A stretch of DNA of 64,000 nucleotides, from assembly GCA_013399895.1 (NCBI GenBank), contig VXBA01001882.1, positions 992,254 to 1,056,253 on the forward strand, given 5' to 3'. Below, piece after piece: positions 48,401 to 60,300 of this stretch. The translations under genes and the position numbers were made by a program. Every line of letters starts with the position of its first letter. The first letter of the stretch is position 1. The notes below the pieces were generated by a model. It saw only the letters and a list, made by a program, of their open reading frames with translations. It ran no database searches and had not been told where the DNA came from. The stretch is from Serilophus lunatus (Eukaryota; Chordata; Aves; Passeriformes; Eurylaimidae).

Positions 48401-51400
48401 GCCCTGTGTGCTGCGAGGATTTCAGAATTAATTCAGTGAGCCTCAGACTTTTCTTCCCTTTCACAGTAACAGATACTTGCAGGTTTGCTATCTTTACCCT
48501 GTCAGGTCAAATTTAAAGGATTATTTTCCAATAGGGTGTTGTGTGCAGTTTTGTTTTTGTCCTATTTTGTCTTCGACTGCGGATATTTACTGGGATGCAA
48601 TTTAAACTTGCATTTCTGTAGAAAGAGGCCATCATTTTTTTATTTCAATGGCTCTTTCCAAATCTATTTTGACAGACTGCCTCCAAACTTTGTCCCTAAG
48701 GAAGTTTTTGACCTCCAACAAATTTTCAGTATCTCACCTTAATCAACTCATGAGCAGCTAGCAAGAGCAGCACAGAAAATATATAATACTAAGGTTTGAT
48801 AGGAAAAGAGAAAGAAAACTGAAAAAGATCACATTTATAACAAAAGCCAACACAGAGATAGTCAGGAGAGAACAAAACGTCTCCTGCAATCTTATAAACC
48901 TATTGCAAACTATAAAATTTAGATGAACTTCTCTTTTTGATTTTTCCTCCTCTCCCAAAGGTTGCATATCTCTTTCAGTACAGCCATGGAGATTATTTTC
49001 TTCACATCCAGAAGTGACCAGATTTGCCCTCTACAAGAGTTATTGCCACAACAGAAATACTCCAAAGGGTTGAGACAGCTGAGTATTATCCATTACTTTC
49101 CACTCTAACGAGATGTAAGCTTTACAAAATGTTAAAGTATACAATGAAATAACAGATTATTTTAAGGCACTGGTGGCCAAAATGATGGAACATTTTGGTC
49201 TATGACTTAAAAAACCCCCAACCAAACGCACACAGTCATTGTTCTTCTGCTCTGTAGTTCAATAAAACACGTTTGGGTTTTTTTAATCAAACTTTGGAAA
49301 TTTGGAGGACTTGGCAAAAGAGGTTTCAGATAAATAGCCTGGAGTCTTCAACTTTCTGAAGCAAGTATTCTCAAAAGTTGAGGCCAGAAAATTGGAAAAG
49401 ACTGTATTACCAATAACTCTAGGCTCATACAGTAAAACAAAGCTCATAGAATACATGAGTGGCAGTAGTTAAGTATTGCAAAAAAATGTCTAATGATTTT
49501 TTTGGTGAAATTTGTGACTGTGAAGCTTAGGAATTTTAAATTTTTATCCAAAGAAAGAAAGTACTTGGAATTTTCTGAGAACTCCAAGCAGAAGACAGTG
49601 AAATCAATTAAGACACTGGAATTCCACTGCTTGGAAGATTTGCTATTAAAAACTTTTTGGGCAAATAAAGGTAAAATTTTTGTTAATTTGGATTTAAATG
49701 CCGGAATTCCTAGTCCTAGATGAATAAATGTCTTGTGGTGGATTTAGATTATAGTGTTGAGAAGCATATGTAAGAATAAGGCTGTTGGGTAGCTGACATG
49801 CTAAACAGAAAACTTTGGACAAAAGAGGCATTATGCCCATACTAAAATGGAAAAAATAAGAGATAGCAATGTCATGTAGTTATCATTCAGTCACAGAGGA
49901 AGAATGTGTGAAGAAGGAAATTCAATGTCTTCTGAGTTTAAGCCTAATGTTACAAAAAAAAAAAATTACAAGGTAGAGAACTCCATTCCTGCATAAATAA
50001 TAGAAGGTAATGGATGCATTTTCCTTTTTTTTCTCCCCCTTTGGCACATGCAATATATCATTTTCTGTTTGAGGAATTCACTTTTCTAAAAATGTGACAC
50101 ACTGAAAATACATACAGAATTCAGTTACTTTTTTACTGAATTTGTAATGTTACAGTAGTAAGGATTCCTTTCCAGCTACAAAATACATTTATTTATGAAG
50201 TCTCACGCTTCAGTTTACTCATGTGTTCATCTTTACTCCCAGAAGTACAGTGACTTACAGGTTCCTGTGTTTACAGGCTTGGTTTCAAAGGAGTAATAAA
50301 AGTCAATTGTGTTGTGTTTTGTTAATGTGTTTTATTATGTGCTGTTATTACTTTTACGCATAGGAAATCCCTTGTGTTAGATACCCTTACATTCACACTC
50401 AGGACCAGTTCACACCCTCCTGGCATGAACCAAGGGAAGGGACTAACAGAAAGATTTGGCAAATCACAAAGTCCTTTTCAGGCTCTTTAGGGTCCAAACA
50501 GAAAATCTGCTCACTCGCCCTCTCAGCCACACACTGGGACACTTGTCCTGTCAGTGATAAGCATAATCTTGTTTTACACATTCCCCTCTATACCTGTAAA
50601 AAAGAAACAAAATTATCTGAAAGAGTACAGTTGATGCAGAAGGACACTGTATGAGGTTTAATTTCCTCAGAATATATTTTCAAATAGAAGACTAATGCTG
50701 TGATGATCAGCGATAATACAATGGCAAAAACTTTAACCAAATACAGCCAACTGAAAACTCTAAAAACTCATGCCCCCATAGGAAAATGCAGCAGAGAAAC
50801 ACTGTATTCTTCTATCATCCTTTAATGACATCCCTCACTCTATCCTGATCTTAACAGGTATGACCTGCCATTCTACTCACCAATTTTTCTTGGTCTCTGA
50901 AACTGAAAACTACCATCGTTTCCTGACACAAAGATCAACTAACACACAGCTCTGCTCTGGGAAAACTGCTAAGGCTCCTTCGATTGACCCTCCCATCTCT
51001 CTGCCCGTGCAGGAGTCTCTCTAGCTCACATTGCTGCCCACCTTCAGAAGGAAAAGTTAATGCACCAGGAACACCCATTCCACCACCTCTACACAGTGGA
51101 ATCTCAGATTAATACAACTGCAGTCAGAAATTAAGACCTCATTCAGCTTGATTTGTCCAAAACATGTGTGAAAACAGAAATGCTCTCACTTGTAGGCCCT
51201 TTAAAATGAGTTTGCGTCACTACTTATTTGGTGAGGCACCTACCTATTACCTACTGCTAATGTTGCCTGTCTTAAAACGGTAATGAGAACTTAAAAAATT
51301 CTGATCATTAAATTATTGGAGAACCCTATGAAACAGAAAAATAGCACCCACAGGATGCCCTCCTCTCATCTAGGAAATTTTCCAGTATTTCTTGACATAC

Positions 51401-53209
51401 ACATTAAAAGCTGCATTTTTGGCAGATGTCCGAGTGTTGTACATATATTGTGGTAAATATGATTTAGAAATTTATTTTAATTAGCAGACAAATCAACAAC
51501 TGTAATACTACATAAGCTGAATGACTATAAATTTTAAACTAAGAAATCGTGAACTCTTTAGTAAAGTGGGCTTTAGAAGAGCACAGGACTCAGCAAAGAA
51601 GTGACTTTGGTAAAATTTGCGAAACTGAAGGATAACAAGATACTATGTCTTGCAATTACTCTTTGTAGCCATTTGTTTTCTATCCCATTTCTGAATTAAG
51701 AAACAAGACAACAGGCAAGGACAGGGCTACAGAGAGACAAATCTACTGACTCTCTTGCTCTCTTTCCAAACGTCTTAGCCCGTATTTGTTCAGACCAGAC
51801 ACCCTGCTCCTAGCGGCAGCAGGACACTCATGAAGGTCTTTGGAAAAGGAGACCATTAAACAACCCTTCTGCCACCAGCGAAAACATATCAGTACCTTCC
51901 AGTCAGAGTACCTTTCCAGCTCTCCTCCCATCTTTTGCTCTTTGCACTTATGCATCTCTTTTTTCCAGATTTGTGAGGTCTTAAGTTTTGTTTTGTCTAT
52001 TCTTCGAGCCTACTTTTGTGAAGCCCCTCAAATGCAGCGCTCTGCACCTCTGACCAGGCCCCCACAGCAGAGCAGGTGAAATGACCGGCAGAACACAAAT
52101 GTCAGTAATTTCTTGTTGTTGTCTTCTCCTCTGCATACGCCTGTTCTACTTCTGGAACACATGCACTCCTGGGAGGACATGAACTGAAGAACCCTGGTTT
52201 CCCACAGGTCTATACTGAGTCTGATAATGAGATGTAATTTGAACTTTTCTTATTACCAAGACATAAATATGGTCTCTCAACCACGTGAATCACTGTTTAA
52301 TAAGAGGCAAGTTCATGTTACAGCCTTTGGGATCCTTAACAGGATCTCTCAGCCCTATTCAGCTGCCTGTTTTCATGAAATAAATTATATTTGAGATAGA
52401 TTTGGGTGAAACTGCCCAACAGCTTCAAAAGTTATTGGAGAAGTGAAGGAGACACAGCCAAGCATGATCACATAAAGACCTGTTTCCATAGGAACCTAGA
52501 GGGAAAACAGCAATACAATTAGTGAAAAATTTTACTGCAGAGTCACTTTAATGGAAATTTTAAAAATATCTGATCATCTTCAAATCACATGCCATAACAC
52601 ACGGTACATTTCTCCTGCCTACCTCCATTCAGTACCCTGCTTTCCTGTACCTTGCAGGCACAAAGACTACACTTAAAAGTCCAGAGGTTGCTCTGCTTCA
52701 GATGGAAACTATCCTTTTAGGCAAAGCAAACTTCACAGAAAGGCATGCCAATTGCTACACTCCACAGCTTGCACACGTGTGAGGCATATGACAGAACTAA
52801 TTAAAGGGAGAGGCTAAGGGAGGAGCGAGCCGAGCATTGCCTGCTGAACACCATCCGAGTGCTTGGGCTGAGGGAAGCTCTGCAGGCTGGAATCTCCCTG
52901 CTAAGGTCATTTGGGGTTATTAAAGGCAAGAAGGAGAAGCCAACCTGTGCGAGGGTGGTGAACACCTGGGAGGTGATCGTCAGTAGATTTTATGGAAAGA
53001 ACTGCCACCCTTCTCTGTGTTGTACCCTCTTCAGGTGTGCCACCCACCTGAGCCATCAGCTCTAGCCTCCTGCGGCAACAGCAACCAGCCTTAACAATCG
53101 TGCCCATGTACAACTCAATAAAACCGAGCGTGAGACCTCCGACTGGAGTGAAACAACTCTGCAAACGCCCCTAACCCCGAAGCTAACAGCTGCCTCTTGG
53201 TTTTGTAGG
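45413..53209. other. AT-rich non-coding flank of the MAGI2 promoter
   Basis: No coding exon is recognised. It contains the inverted E-box pair at 46.97 kb. A palindromic CACACGTGTG word at about 52,776 is a further E-box roughly 1 kb before the coding start. In mammals the MAGI2 promoter is shared with a divergent long non-coding RNA (MAGI2-AS3). Such a transcript would lie here on the minus strand, but I cannot define exons for it. Confidence 0.5.
46967..46986. promoter_or_regulatory. inverted pair of CACGTG E-boxes
   Basis: CACGTGCTTTTAAGCACGTG consists of perfect 9-bp arms CACGTGCTT/AAGCACGTG around TT. Each arm carries the E-box CACGTG bound by bHLH factors (USF, MITF/TFE, BHLHE40, CLOCK-BMAL1), with 8 bp between boxes. 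CLOCK-BMAL1 tandem sites usually have 6-7 bp, so that factor is not specifically indicated. Confidence 0.4.
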
Positions 53210-53601
53210 CACAGCCCGAAGCGTGGGTGCCCCTGGTCCTCCCCGACCGCGAGCAGAGCTTCTGGATCGCACATTCTCCTCGGGCAGCTCCCCCAGCCCC
53301 CGCGGATCGGGGAGGCGGTGCTCCCGGCACGGTTCGAGGCGCTGCCGGTTCCAGCCGCGGCCCCGCGGGGCTCAGCCGGCCCGGAGCGGGGGTCGGCGTA
53401 CGGGGGCAGCGCCATCGCTCCCCTGGGCGCCCCCTCTCGGCCAGGGCCGGGCCGGACCGGCCGGGCAGGGGTCACCGCCCTCTCTCCCGCCTGCCGAGGA
53501 TCTCACCACCCCCNCCTCTCGCTCCCTCCCTCCTCCCCGCTGCCAGTTTCTCTACAACTAGTACATCCACGCGCAGGCAGGGTCCGGCCGCCGCGGCTGC
53601 C

Positions 53602-53616
53602 ATGGATATCAGCTAA
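53602..53616 (+). CDS. minimal upstream ORF in the MAGI2 5' leader (M-D-I-S-stop)
   Basis: An ATG in strong context (G at -3 and G at +4) opens a four-codon frame closed by TAA at 53,614. The stop is 212 bases before the main ATG, and I see no other ATG between them. If transcription starts upstream of about 53,600, ribosomes would meet this ATG first, and short uORFs with a long spacer commonly permit reinitiation. Whether it lies in the mature 5'UTR depends on the transcription start, which cannot be seen here. Confidence 0.5.
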   Translation: MDIS

Positions 53617-53828
53617 ACCGAGCGGAGCGGGCACAGAGGCGCTCCCCGACCCAGCTCGCAGCCCCGCGGGGCCGCCGGCCGGCAGCAGCGGCGGCCGCTC
53701 CCGCCCGCCCCGAGCCTGCCCGGAGGAGCCCGGCTGCCCGGGGAGGGGAGCAGAAAGAGGGAGAAAGAGGGAGGGAGGGAAGAAGCACGGACCGCAGGGA
53801 GGGAGTCGGGCAGAGCATCCCCACGGCA

Positions 53829-54129
53829 ATGTCCAAGGGCTTGAAGAAGAAAAGCCACTGGACGAGCAGAGTCCACGAGATCGTGATCGTGAGGAACCCG
53901 GAGGGACAGCTGGGCTTCGAGCTGAAGGGGGGCGCCGAGAACGGGCAGTTCCCCTACCTGGGGGAGGTGAAGCCCGGCAAGGTGGCCTATGAGGGCGGCA
54001 GCAAGTTGGTGCCGGAGGAGCTGCTGCTGGAGGTGAACGAAACCCCCGTGGCCGGGCTCACCATCAGGGATGTGCTGGCAGTGATCAAGCACTGCAAGGA
54101 CCCCATCCGCCTCAAGTGCGTCAAACAAG
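53829..54129 (+). CDS. MAGI2: MAGI2 coding exon 1 (N-terminal PDZ domain), partial gene
   Basis: This exon encodes the first 100 residues plus one base of codon 101 of a membrane-associated guanylate kinase with inverted domain order. MAGI2 (S-SCAM) is a scaffold at synapses and at epithelial and podocyte junctions that binds receptors and signalling proteins through WW and PDZ domains. The visible protein opens with MSKGLKKKSHWTS and runs into the first PDZ domain (about residues 15-100), with the carboxylate-binding loop LGFEL at 28-32 and the helix-like stretch around IRDVLAVIKHC at 79-89. The match to vertebrate MAGI2 is close throughout; as I recall them, MAGI1 and MAGI3 differ much more here. 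The ATG at 53,829 has G at -3 but T at +4. The exon ends CAAG|GTAAGG, a near-consensus donor, and interrupts a glycine codon in phase 1. The open frame continues into the intron to 54,617, but that part is low-complexity and not coding. The WW, GK-like and remaining PDZ domains lie in exons beyond the window. Confidence 0.92.
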
Positions 54130-54165
54130 GTAAGGCGGGCACGGGCCCCCGCTCTGCCCACCCTC

Positions 54166-54201
54166 GGGGGGCCGGGGCAGGTCTGGGGGAGCTGGGGGGG
54201 G
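54166..54201 (+). other. G-quadruplex-type G-run cluster just inside intron 1
   Basis: Four runs of 4-8 G (54,166-54,171; 54,174-54,177; 54,185-54,189; 54,194-54,201) are separated by 2, 7 and 4 bases, which fits the G3+N1-7 rule with margin. It lies on the non-template strand, so the nascent pre-mRNA would carry it 36 bases past the 5' splice site. G runs near donors are known to act as intronic splicing enhancers. A second G-rich stretch is at 54,347-54,368. Confidence 0.6.
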
Positions 54202-54456
54202 AACAACTTTGTTGCTGCAGTTTGACTTTCCCCCTCCCCGCCGGAGCCGCCCCCTCCCCGCCGGTGGGGGAAGGCTGCGAGCGGCGCTGCGCGGTACCCG
54301 CAGCCGGGCGAATTAAATGTGCGTCAGTGACAGCGCTTCGCCATGCGGGGGGGGACGGACGGGGGGCGGCGGCAGCACCCCCTGCAGCCTCTGTCTCACG
54401 GGCACCGGGCTCCGCCCGACCCGGCCCGACCCGACCCACCGGCCCCGGCCGTCCCT

Positions 54457-54492
54457 CTGCTGCTGCTGCTGCTGCCGCTGCCGCCGCCGCCG
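54457..54492 (+). repeat. CTG/CCG triplet repeat in MAGI2 intron 1
   Basis: The tract reads as six CTG units, then CCG, CTG and four CCG units. It is non-coding because it follows the exon 1 donor. The mixed composition suggests a repeat being interrupted by T-to-C changes or growing from a CCG tract. Confidence 0.85.
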
Positions 54493-54582
54493 CTAGTGGG
54501 GCCGGAGCGGCCGCCGGGTTCGGCTGCGGAGCGGGGTTTGCCCTTGGCTTCGCCTCGCTCCGGGCGCCCCGGCCTGGGGACA

Positions 54583-54600
54583 GGGGCTGTCCATGGTGGC
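54583..54600 (+). promoter_or_regulatory. weak RE1/NRSE-like motif (REST)
   Basis: GGGGCTGTCCATGGTGGC resembles the reverse-complement RE1 consensus: the central GCTGTCC-TGGTG block is intact, but the last part of the site diverges (about 14 of 21 positions agree by eye). REST represses neuronal genes in non-neuronal cells, and MAGI2 is strongly neuronal, so the location near exon 1 is plausible. It remains a motif match only. Confidence 0.3.
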
Positions 54601-55041
54601 ACCCGGGGTGGCTTTAGCATCTCTTAAGTGTCATTAGCGGAAGAGTCATTCATCTGATCCCTGGTGAAAACGATCGCTAATCCCAGGGAACGGGTTGCTC
54701 AGAGCGAGTGGGAGGAGAGGCAGAAAGAAACTTTTGGGAGCGGACGGATACTCTTGCCACCCATCCGTGTCTGGTTATTTTTGAAGTGCTTTAATAGATT
54801 AATACATTTCTAGGAAACTCAGTAGAGAAGAGACGCCACGGATGCTGTTTACGTGTTTGTTTCTGTGCTCTTTAAACTATGCTGAGTTGAGCTCTCTGCA
54901 GCTGAACGCGTGTGAGGAGGTTTCTGCTACCCCAGCAGCATTTCTGGAGCACAGGAGCTGCTCTGGGAACCGAGTCCGTAGGGGCTCCTTGGTCATGGGT
55001 GGTGCGGCGGCTCTAGGCGTATCGCTAAAGTACGCATTCCA

Positions 55042-55060
55042 GCCGGGCAGCGAGCCCGGC
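55042..55060. repeat. short GC hairpin in intron 1 shore
   Basis: GCCGGGC and GCCCGGC form perfect 7-bp arms around a 5-base loop. It is a small perfect inverted repeat with no known role. Confidence 0.6.
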
Positions 55061-57242
55061 CATTGAGAACTCGGGGAGTTCTGCGGTGGGAAGTTTTTAG
55101 ATGCCATACATCAGAGGCGCTTGTGCTCTGCAACGGTAGCCATCAGGCTGAGCTCGGAGGACACAGAGGAGAGTCTCTCTGACTTGCGGTATAATTTAAA
55201 AATTGTTGGTTTATTGTTTAAAGCATAATTTGTGATACTCCTGAATGTTTGAAGGATATGCCAATTATCAGTTTAATCCAAACATGACAGAACCTACTCA
55301 GGCCTTCAGAATGTACTTTATGATGTATTCAGTTATCTACATTAGGCCAAATGTCTAAACACAGATACGATCTGGGATTTTTCTATTTGTCCTTATGGGT
55401 AAGTTGTGCAATATGCTGTAGATCGTATCTTGACAGACTGGCAATTCAGGGATACATAATAGTTCATGTCATAAGTGAAGATTAGAAATGAGTATAATGG
55501 ATTCTGTCTTGGCAGTATAGTGTAATCTCTGGGCACCTGAACTCCAGGAAACCTGCTCGGTAGTTTCTTTTTAATAATTTTAGTGTGAGCGGAAGCAGCA
55601 GTGGAAGTGCCAAGAAGATGAAGGTAGATTGTCTATTATTTAAACTCTTAACTTTTTTTTGGTTGTTTTGGTTGTTTTTGTTCAGAAATCCTACAGATGT
55701 TTTACAGGAAGACCAATTTAAGGTTACTTTGCATTACTGTGTGAAAGTCTCTGTCCCACCTCTTCACTGTTTTTCTAATTCATCTCTTTAAGTCAAAGCA
55801 ACCACTAGTGATTCATTACTGTGTGCAGCCTTATTAAACTTACCTGTCATACCTGAATTAGGGACATTAGTCAGGTTTTTAGTCCAGGAATTACTGCAAG
55901 TTTCTGAATGAGACAGAAAGGATAAATTCTGAATTCCACCTAATTTTATATCTCTGTATCTATATGTATCCGAGGGGTTTCAGTTACAGTTGATGCCAGT
56001 TCTCAGAGCACTGGCCAAATGACTGCGTGTTTGGAAATAACGGTTCAGCATAGGTTCTTGGCCTGACAGAGACTTCCTGGCTGGAATGACCTTTCTTGTG
56101 CACCAGCATCCTCTAGTTTGCCAAAGGGAGAGGCCTTCTGGTTCCAACTTTCTATTAAAAAAAAAAAGGTCGATGGTTTGTGCATTTTACTGCCTGACTC
56201 CTCCTTCAAGTGTAAGCCAGTGTAGTCCCTGCACTCCTCAGTGACAAAGCACAGACAGCAGGCATCTACGTTACAGCAACATTACTATTCCCTAACAGTA
56301 CTTTGCAGCAGTGTGTAGGAGAGAAAAGCCTAGGCAATAAAATCTTTATATGTTTTTCTAAGTTTTGTTCTTTTTTTAATTACAAAGCACCTTTAGTGTG
56401 CTGGAACAAGGTTAATGACTCCATTATCGTTGTTTCCGCATAATTTATCAATGATATCTCTGTCAATTAGAATAGCATGACCTTGAATGCACCATGTGAC
56501 TGTAGCTGCTTCTTCAGTGCTGCCTAGGAATGAAGTCAGAGAGAGAACTGTGGAGGTAGGACACGACTATTTATAATGTGATCCTTAAGAGACTGTATTT
56601 CTCTTGTTTGAAAGTTTAGACAATTCAGCAATGAGAATTCGCTTGTAGATGAAATCAGGGAATGGTTAATTCCATTTGCAGGTATTAGCTGTTTTGAAGT
56701 ACAGAAAATAAGGGTGCTTTTATGATTTTTCATTTTGTTGTGTTTGATTCAACACTTCCCCCTGCTTCAAAATAGTTAAATACTTCACCATTTATCACAT
56801 TACCAGGTGAAACACTCCTTTGAAAAAGTCTGATGGAATATTGCTGTTTTATGTTAGCTGAACATCTTGAGTTAAAAAACTAAAAATATAATGTAGGAGT
56901 TGCTGTATATCATCAGGAGGAGTAAACTTCATGAAAAAATGATTTACAGTTCCATGAAAAAATCCAACATGAACTCTCCTAAGTGTGCCACCTAATAAGC
57001 AAGGTTTTAATGGAGGAAATTATTGCCTGGTTTTGCACAGGAAGAAAAGACTGTGAGAACCATTATTATTATTTCATCTTAATTGTAAGAGTTCACAAAG
57101 AAGTATTCCTTGGAGACTGTTTCCTTTTTGTTTGCTAGTTGGTGCGGTTTTTGTTTGTTTTGGTTTCTTTGGGTTTTTTTGTGAGCCACTTACTGTGCTA
57201 CTATTGGCAGAATCACAGAGATTCTCTTAAAACACATGGGGT

Positions 57243-57310
57243 GAAATCTTGGTCCAGCTGAAGTCAATGGCAAAGCTGTCCTTGACATCAAATAAAAATG
57301 ACAGGATTTC
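57243..57310. mobile_element. degenerate palindromic element (ancient MITE-like)
   Basis: Outer arms GAAATCTTG and CAGGATTTC, and inner arms TGAAGTCAA (57,259-57,267) and TTGACATCA (57,282-57,290), pair with few mismatches, so the whole unit is an imperfect palindrome. Its wording (GAAATC..TGG..TGAAGTCAATGG) resembles an old palindromic interspersed repeat I associate with amniote genomes. I cannot name the family. Confidence 0.45.
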
Positions 57311-60300
57311 TTCTGCAAAGTCTCATGCTTTTTTGAATATCTACCCTTCCAGTGGAAGAATTTTATACAGTTGTTAGATCAGTTGGGCTTATTGAGAATG
57401 TGCGTTCTGACCTTCTGCTTTCTTGGGTGAAGAGAAGAGCCTTATGCTGCTTTTCCTTAAAGAAATACATCAGAATTTCAAAGGTGTTTGTTTTTACGTG
57501 TGGTACAGTTTGGATTAAGCACTGTCCTCTTCCCACAGATGCGTAGTTGTAAAAGTAGCAAAGTGTTAAGGAAAGGCATCTTAATTTGGATAAATAATCA
57601 CATGGAGAAGAGTCATATGGGGAGCAGTGTTGTCTCCAGTTCCATTCTCTGTTCATCACTGCTGTCTCAGATCCAAAGTATCTTTCTTCATTAATTCCCA
57701 TCAGTGGGCGACACAGGTCCTTGAAGGGCTGCAGGAACAGCCCACTTGGTTGTGCTGCATATACCAGGATCTTTTTTCTTTGCATAGAGTTATAAACTTC
57801 CACAGATGCCCTCAGCAGAATCCAAATGAACAGTCTGAAAACATGGATTTCAGAACTCGACTCAGAAGCATTGGAATAGTTTTTGTCCTGGAGATGCTGT
57901 CAGGCAGCATCTGACATCTTTTTCTCAAAAAAATAGTCTGGATGTACTAAGTAACCAGGTGGTCTGACCAACTGAGCAATTTCATTTACTTTTAGAAGAG
58001 TTCAGTGGTATGACAATATGAAATATGAATAGCATTGATACTTTATATGGACACTTTCTGTTGTCTCTGATTTACTCTAAATCACCAGATTTGAAGCTTC
58101 AACCCATAACACTTTAGCTCCTTATTCAAAATGCATTTAATACACATAATGTAAGGAGGAACTTAAAAGCAGTTTAATTTTCTCAGTCCAATCATTTACT
58201 TAATAGTATACATATACTAAAATGTTTTGCTGACTTGAGCATATTTCAAGTGCTTTCCCAGTCAGGAGAAGATTTGGACCCTCATTAGGATGGACACAAG
58301 AGCAGCCAAGTTTGGGCCTGCATCCTCCACATCCTATTCCTGATAGCCATGACAGTTGCTTCCTAGTGAAGACTAGGACAGAATGGTAGTGTCCCTGCAC
58401 TCACTGATTTGTGGCTAATGGACTAGTAGCCTTGTAGTGTTTTTTCTTAATGGGTTCATCCATAAGCTTTGCAATTAAAACCTGGCTTTAGGATTTTTTT
58501 TTCCTTAGATGTCTGTGACAAGGCTTTTTTCAGAGGAATACAGGAGTGATGTAGTTTTCCAAAATTTTACCTGCCCACGTAAATACTGTGTCAGCTAGTT
58601 AAAATGTTAGTACTTTGCTACAGATTTTTCATACATGAATTCCTATATGTAGTTATATTTTTAAAAAATTTCTTTGGTTATTTAGGGTCATAAATAATTT
58701 GGTTCTATATTCATTAAAACACTCTGTGCATACATAGTGTTTTCCAGTGGTTTTTATTCCTGGGTATCAATATATACTATCTTGCAAGATGGGAAAGTTG
58801 AATAAAACTATCTTCATGAGATGAACAGTATTGTGCAATAGGAAGATACATGATTTTCCAGAATAAAAAAAAATAAATCACAAGGGTCTTGCAAAAACCA
58901 AACCCAAAGAAGTCTGAAAACCTGCATGGTTGTACTTCTGCTATGTAATGCATATATAATATTTGAAACTAAACTGTGCTTCAGACCTACTTCTTTTTCC
59001 TAATTTATACTCCTTAGGATTTTACTAACTCTTGAATTTAAATTTAGAGGGGTTTTTTTACCATTACTGTATGCCATTCTTCTGCTTGTCCATCTTGATT
59101 TAAAGACCATTGAAGCTGACTTCTGACTCATGTAGCTTGTGATTTATTCTTCAGCTCCTCCAGGGAGCTTGAGATGTTTCATGTCAGGAACTCTGTGTTC
59201 ACTGGCTGTAGAATTATGTTCATCAGTCTTTTTCATTGTCTGAGAATTACAAATGTGCCATTAAAGGATGGGGGCCATGACTTGGTTAGTGCATCATTTC
59301 CTTGAAGAAATTAAATAATTGAGAGTGCTCTGCTTAGTTCTGTTGAGTCACATATGGTAAAGTTCATTTCACGCTAACACTTGTCCATCTGTTGATACTG
59401 TTGACATCAAAGGAAAATACTGGTGTGAGGGAGTAGAATTGTGTCTGATATTTTGTGCTTCCTGTAACCTTACGTGCATTAATTCAACATTTCATGGAAG
59501 ATGTGGGTTCTGAGCTTTTTATTTCAGTATTTTTGGTCTTTGTGGTCCTTAGAGATGAGGAGCTCCTTTCTTGACATGAAAGAGTCAATAAACTATTCAT
59601 CTACGTGTTTTGTATACAAGAAGTAGTGCATACATGGAAAAAGTGCTCCTTCAGGGGGGATTTTTGGTTGGAGGTGTTCACAACTATGATTTAGAAAGAG
59701 TGATGGAGAGGAAAGTGCTGCAGTACTTACAGAAGCAGATGTTTCTTGTTCTTCTCTTCCTCATGGTGATATAAAATATAAAAAACACCTTTTTTTTATT
59801 GGGGAGCATCAGGGCAAAGGTCAAAGAACATAGTGCTATTTCTTGGCTGTGCTAACATTCTGGAGTAATTTTTTTCTTACATACATAGGTGTTTATAAAT
59901 AGATGAGTATACATATAAATCTGTATAATTTTAATTTTTTTTTGAGACCAGCAGGAATTTTTATCTGTAGTTGAGAGTGTGTGTAAAAATTTGTGTAGTA
60001 TTGCTACAGTACCACTCTAGAATGTTTTTCATGCATGTTTTGATACGTATATATATATATGATAGTTACGATGAAACCATTTACTCCTGTGACCAAGCAA
60101 TGTGCGGAATGGCACAGGATTCTGCAGTAGGAAATAAAATTATTATAAGTCTTGGAATAAGACTGACTAGGTGCCTAGCCAAGCAGGTGCAGTCTAGAGC
60201 GCAGAGTGGGAATGTATTGATTTCAGTAACAAAGTGCCTGTCATTGAGTTTTCTTGCTGAATGTCATTGTAGTGCTGGCCTTAACTGAATTTTCGAAAAT

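Larger units (their letters stand above)
53210..54620 (+). promoter_or_regulatory. MAGI2: CpG-island promoter and first exon region of MAGI2
   Basis: GC content and CpG density rise abruptly from the AT-rich flanks at about 53,210 and fall again after about 54,620. The island covers the 5'UTR, coding exon 1 and the start of intron 1. I see no TATA box at a useful distance, as expected for CpG-island promoters with dispersed starts, so no transcription start can be fixed. Just upstream of the coding start (53,756-53,786) lies a purine tract of GAGAAAGAGGGAGGGAGGGA type. An unresolved base (N) is at 53,514. Edges are estimated by eye. Confidence 0.85.

Noticed and set aside
54130..54617. Continuation of the MAGI2 frame past residue 100
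   Set aside because: A strong donor occurs at 54,130 at the known phase, and the read-through sequence is alanine/glycine/proline low complexity.
53062..54627. Long frames overlapping the MAGI2 promoter and exon on both strands
   Set aside because: They are a by-product of CpG-island composition, which lacks stop codons. Several start only at GTG or CTG, and only the 53,829 frame matches a known protein.
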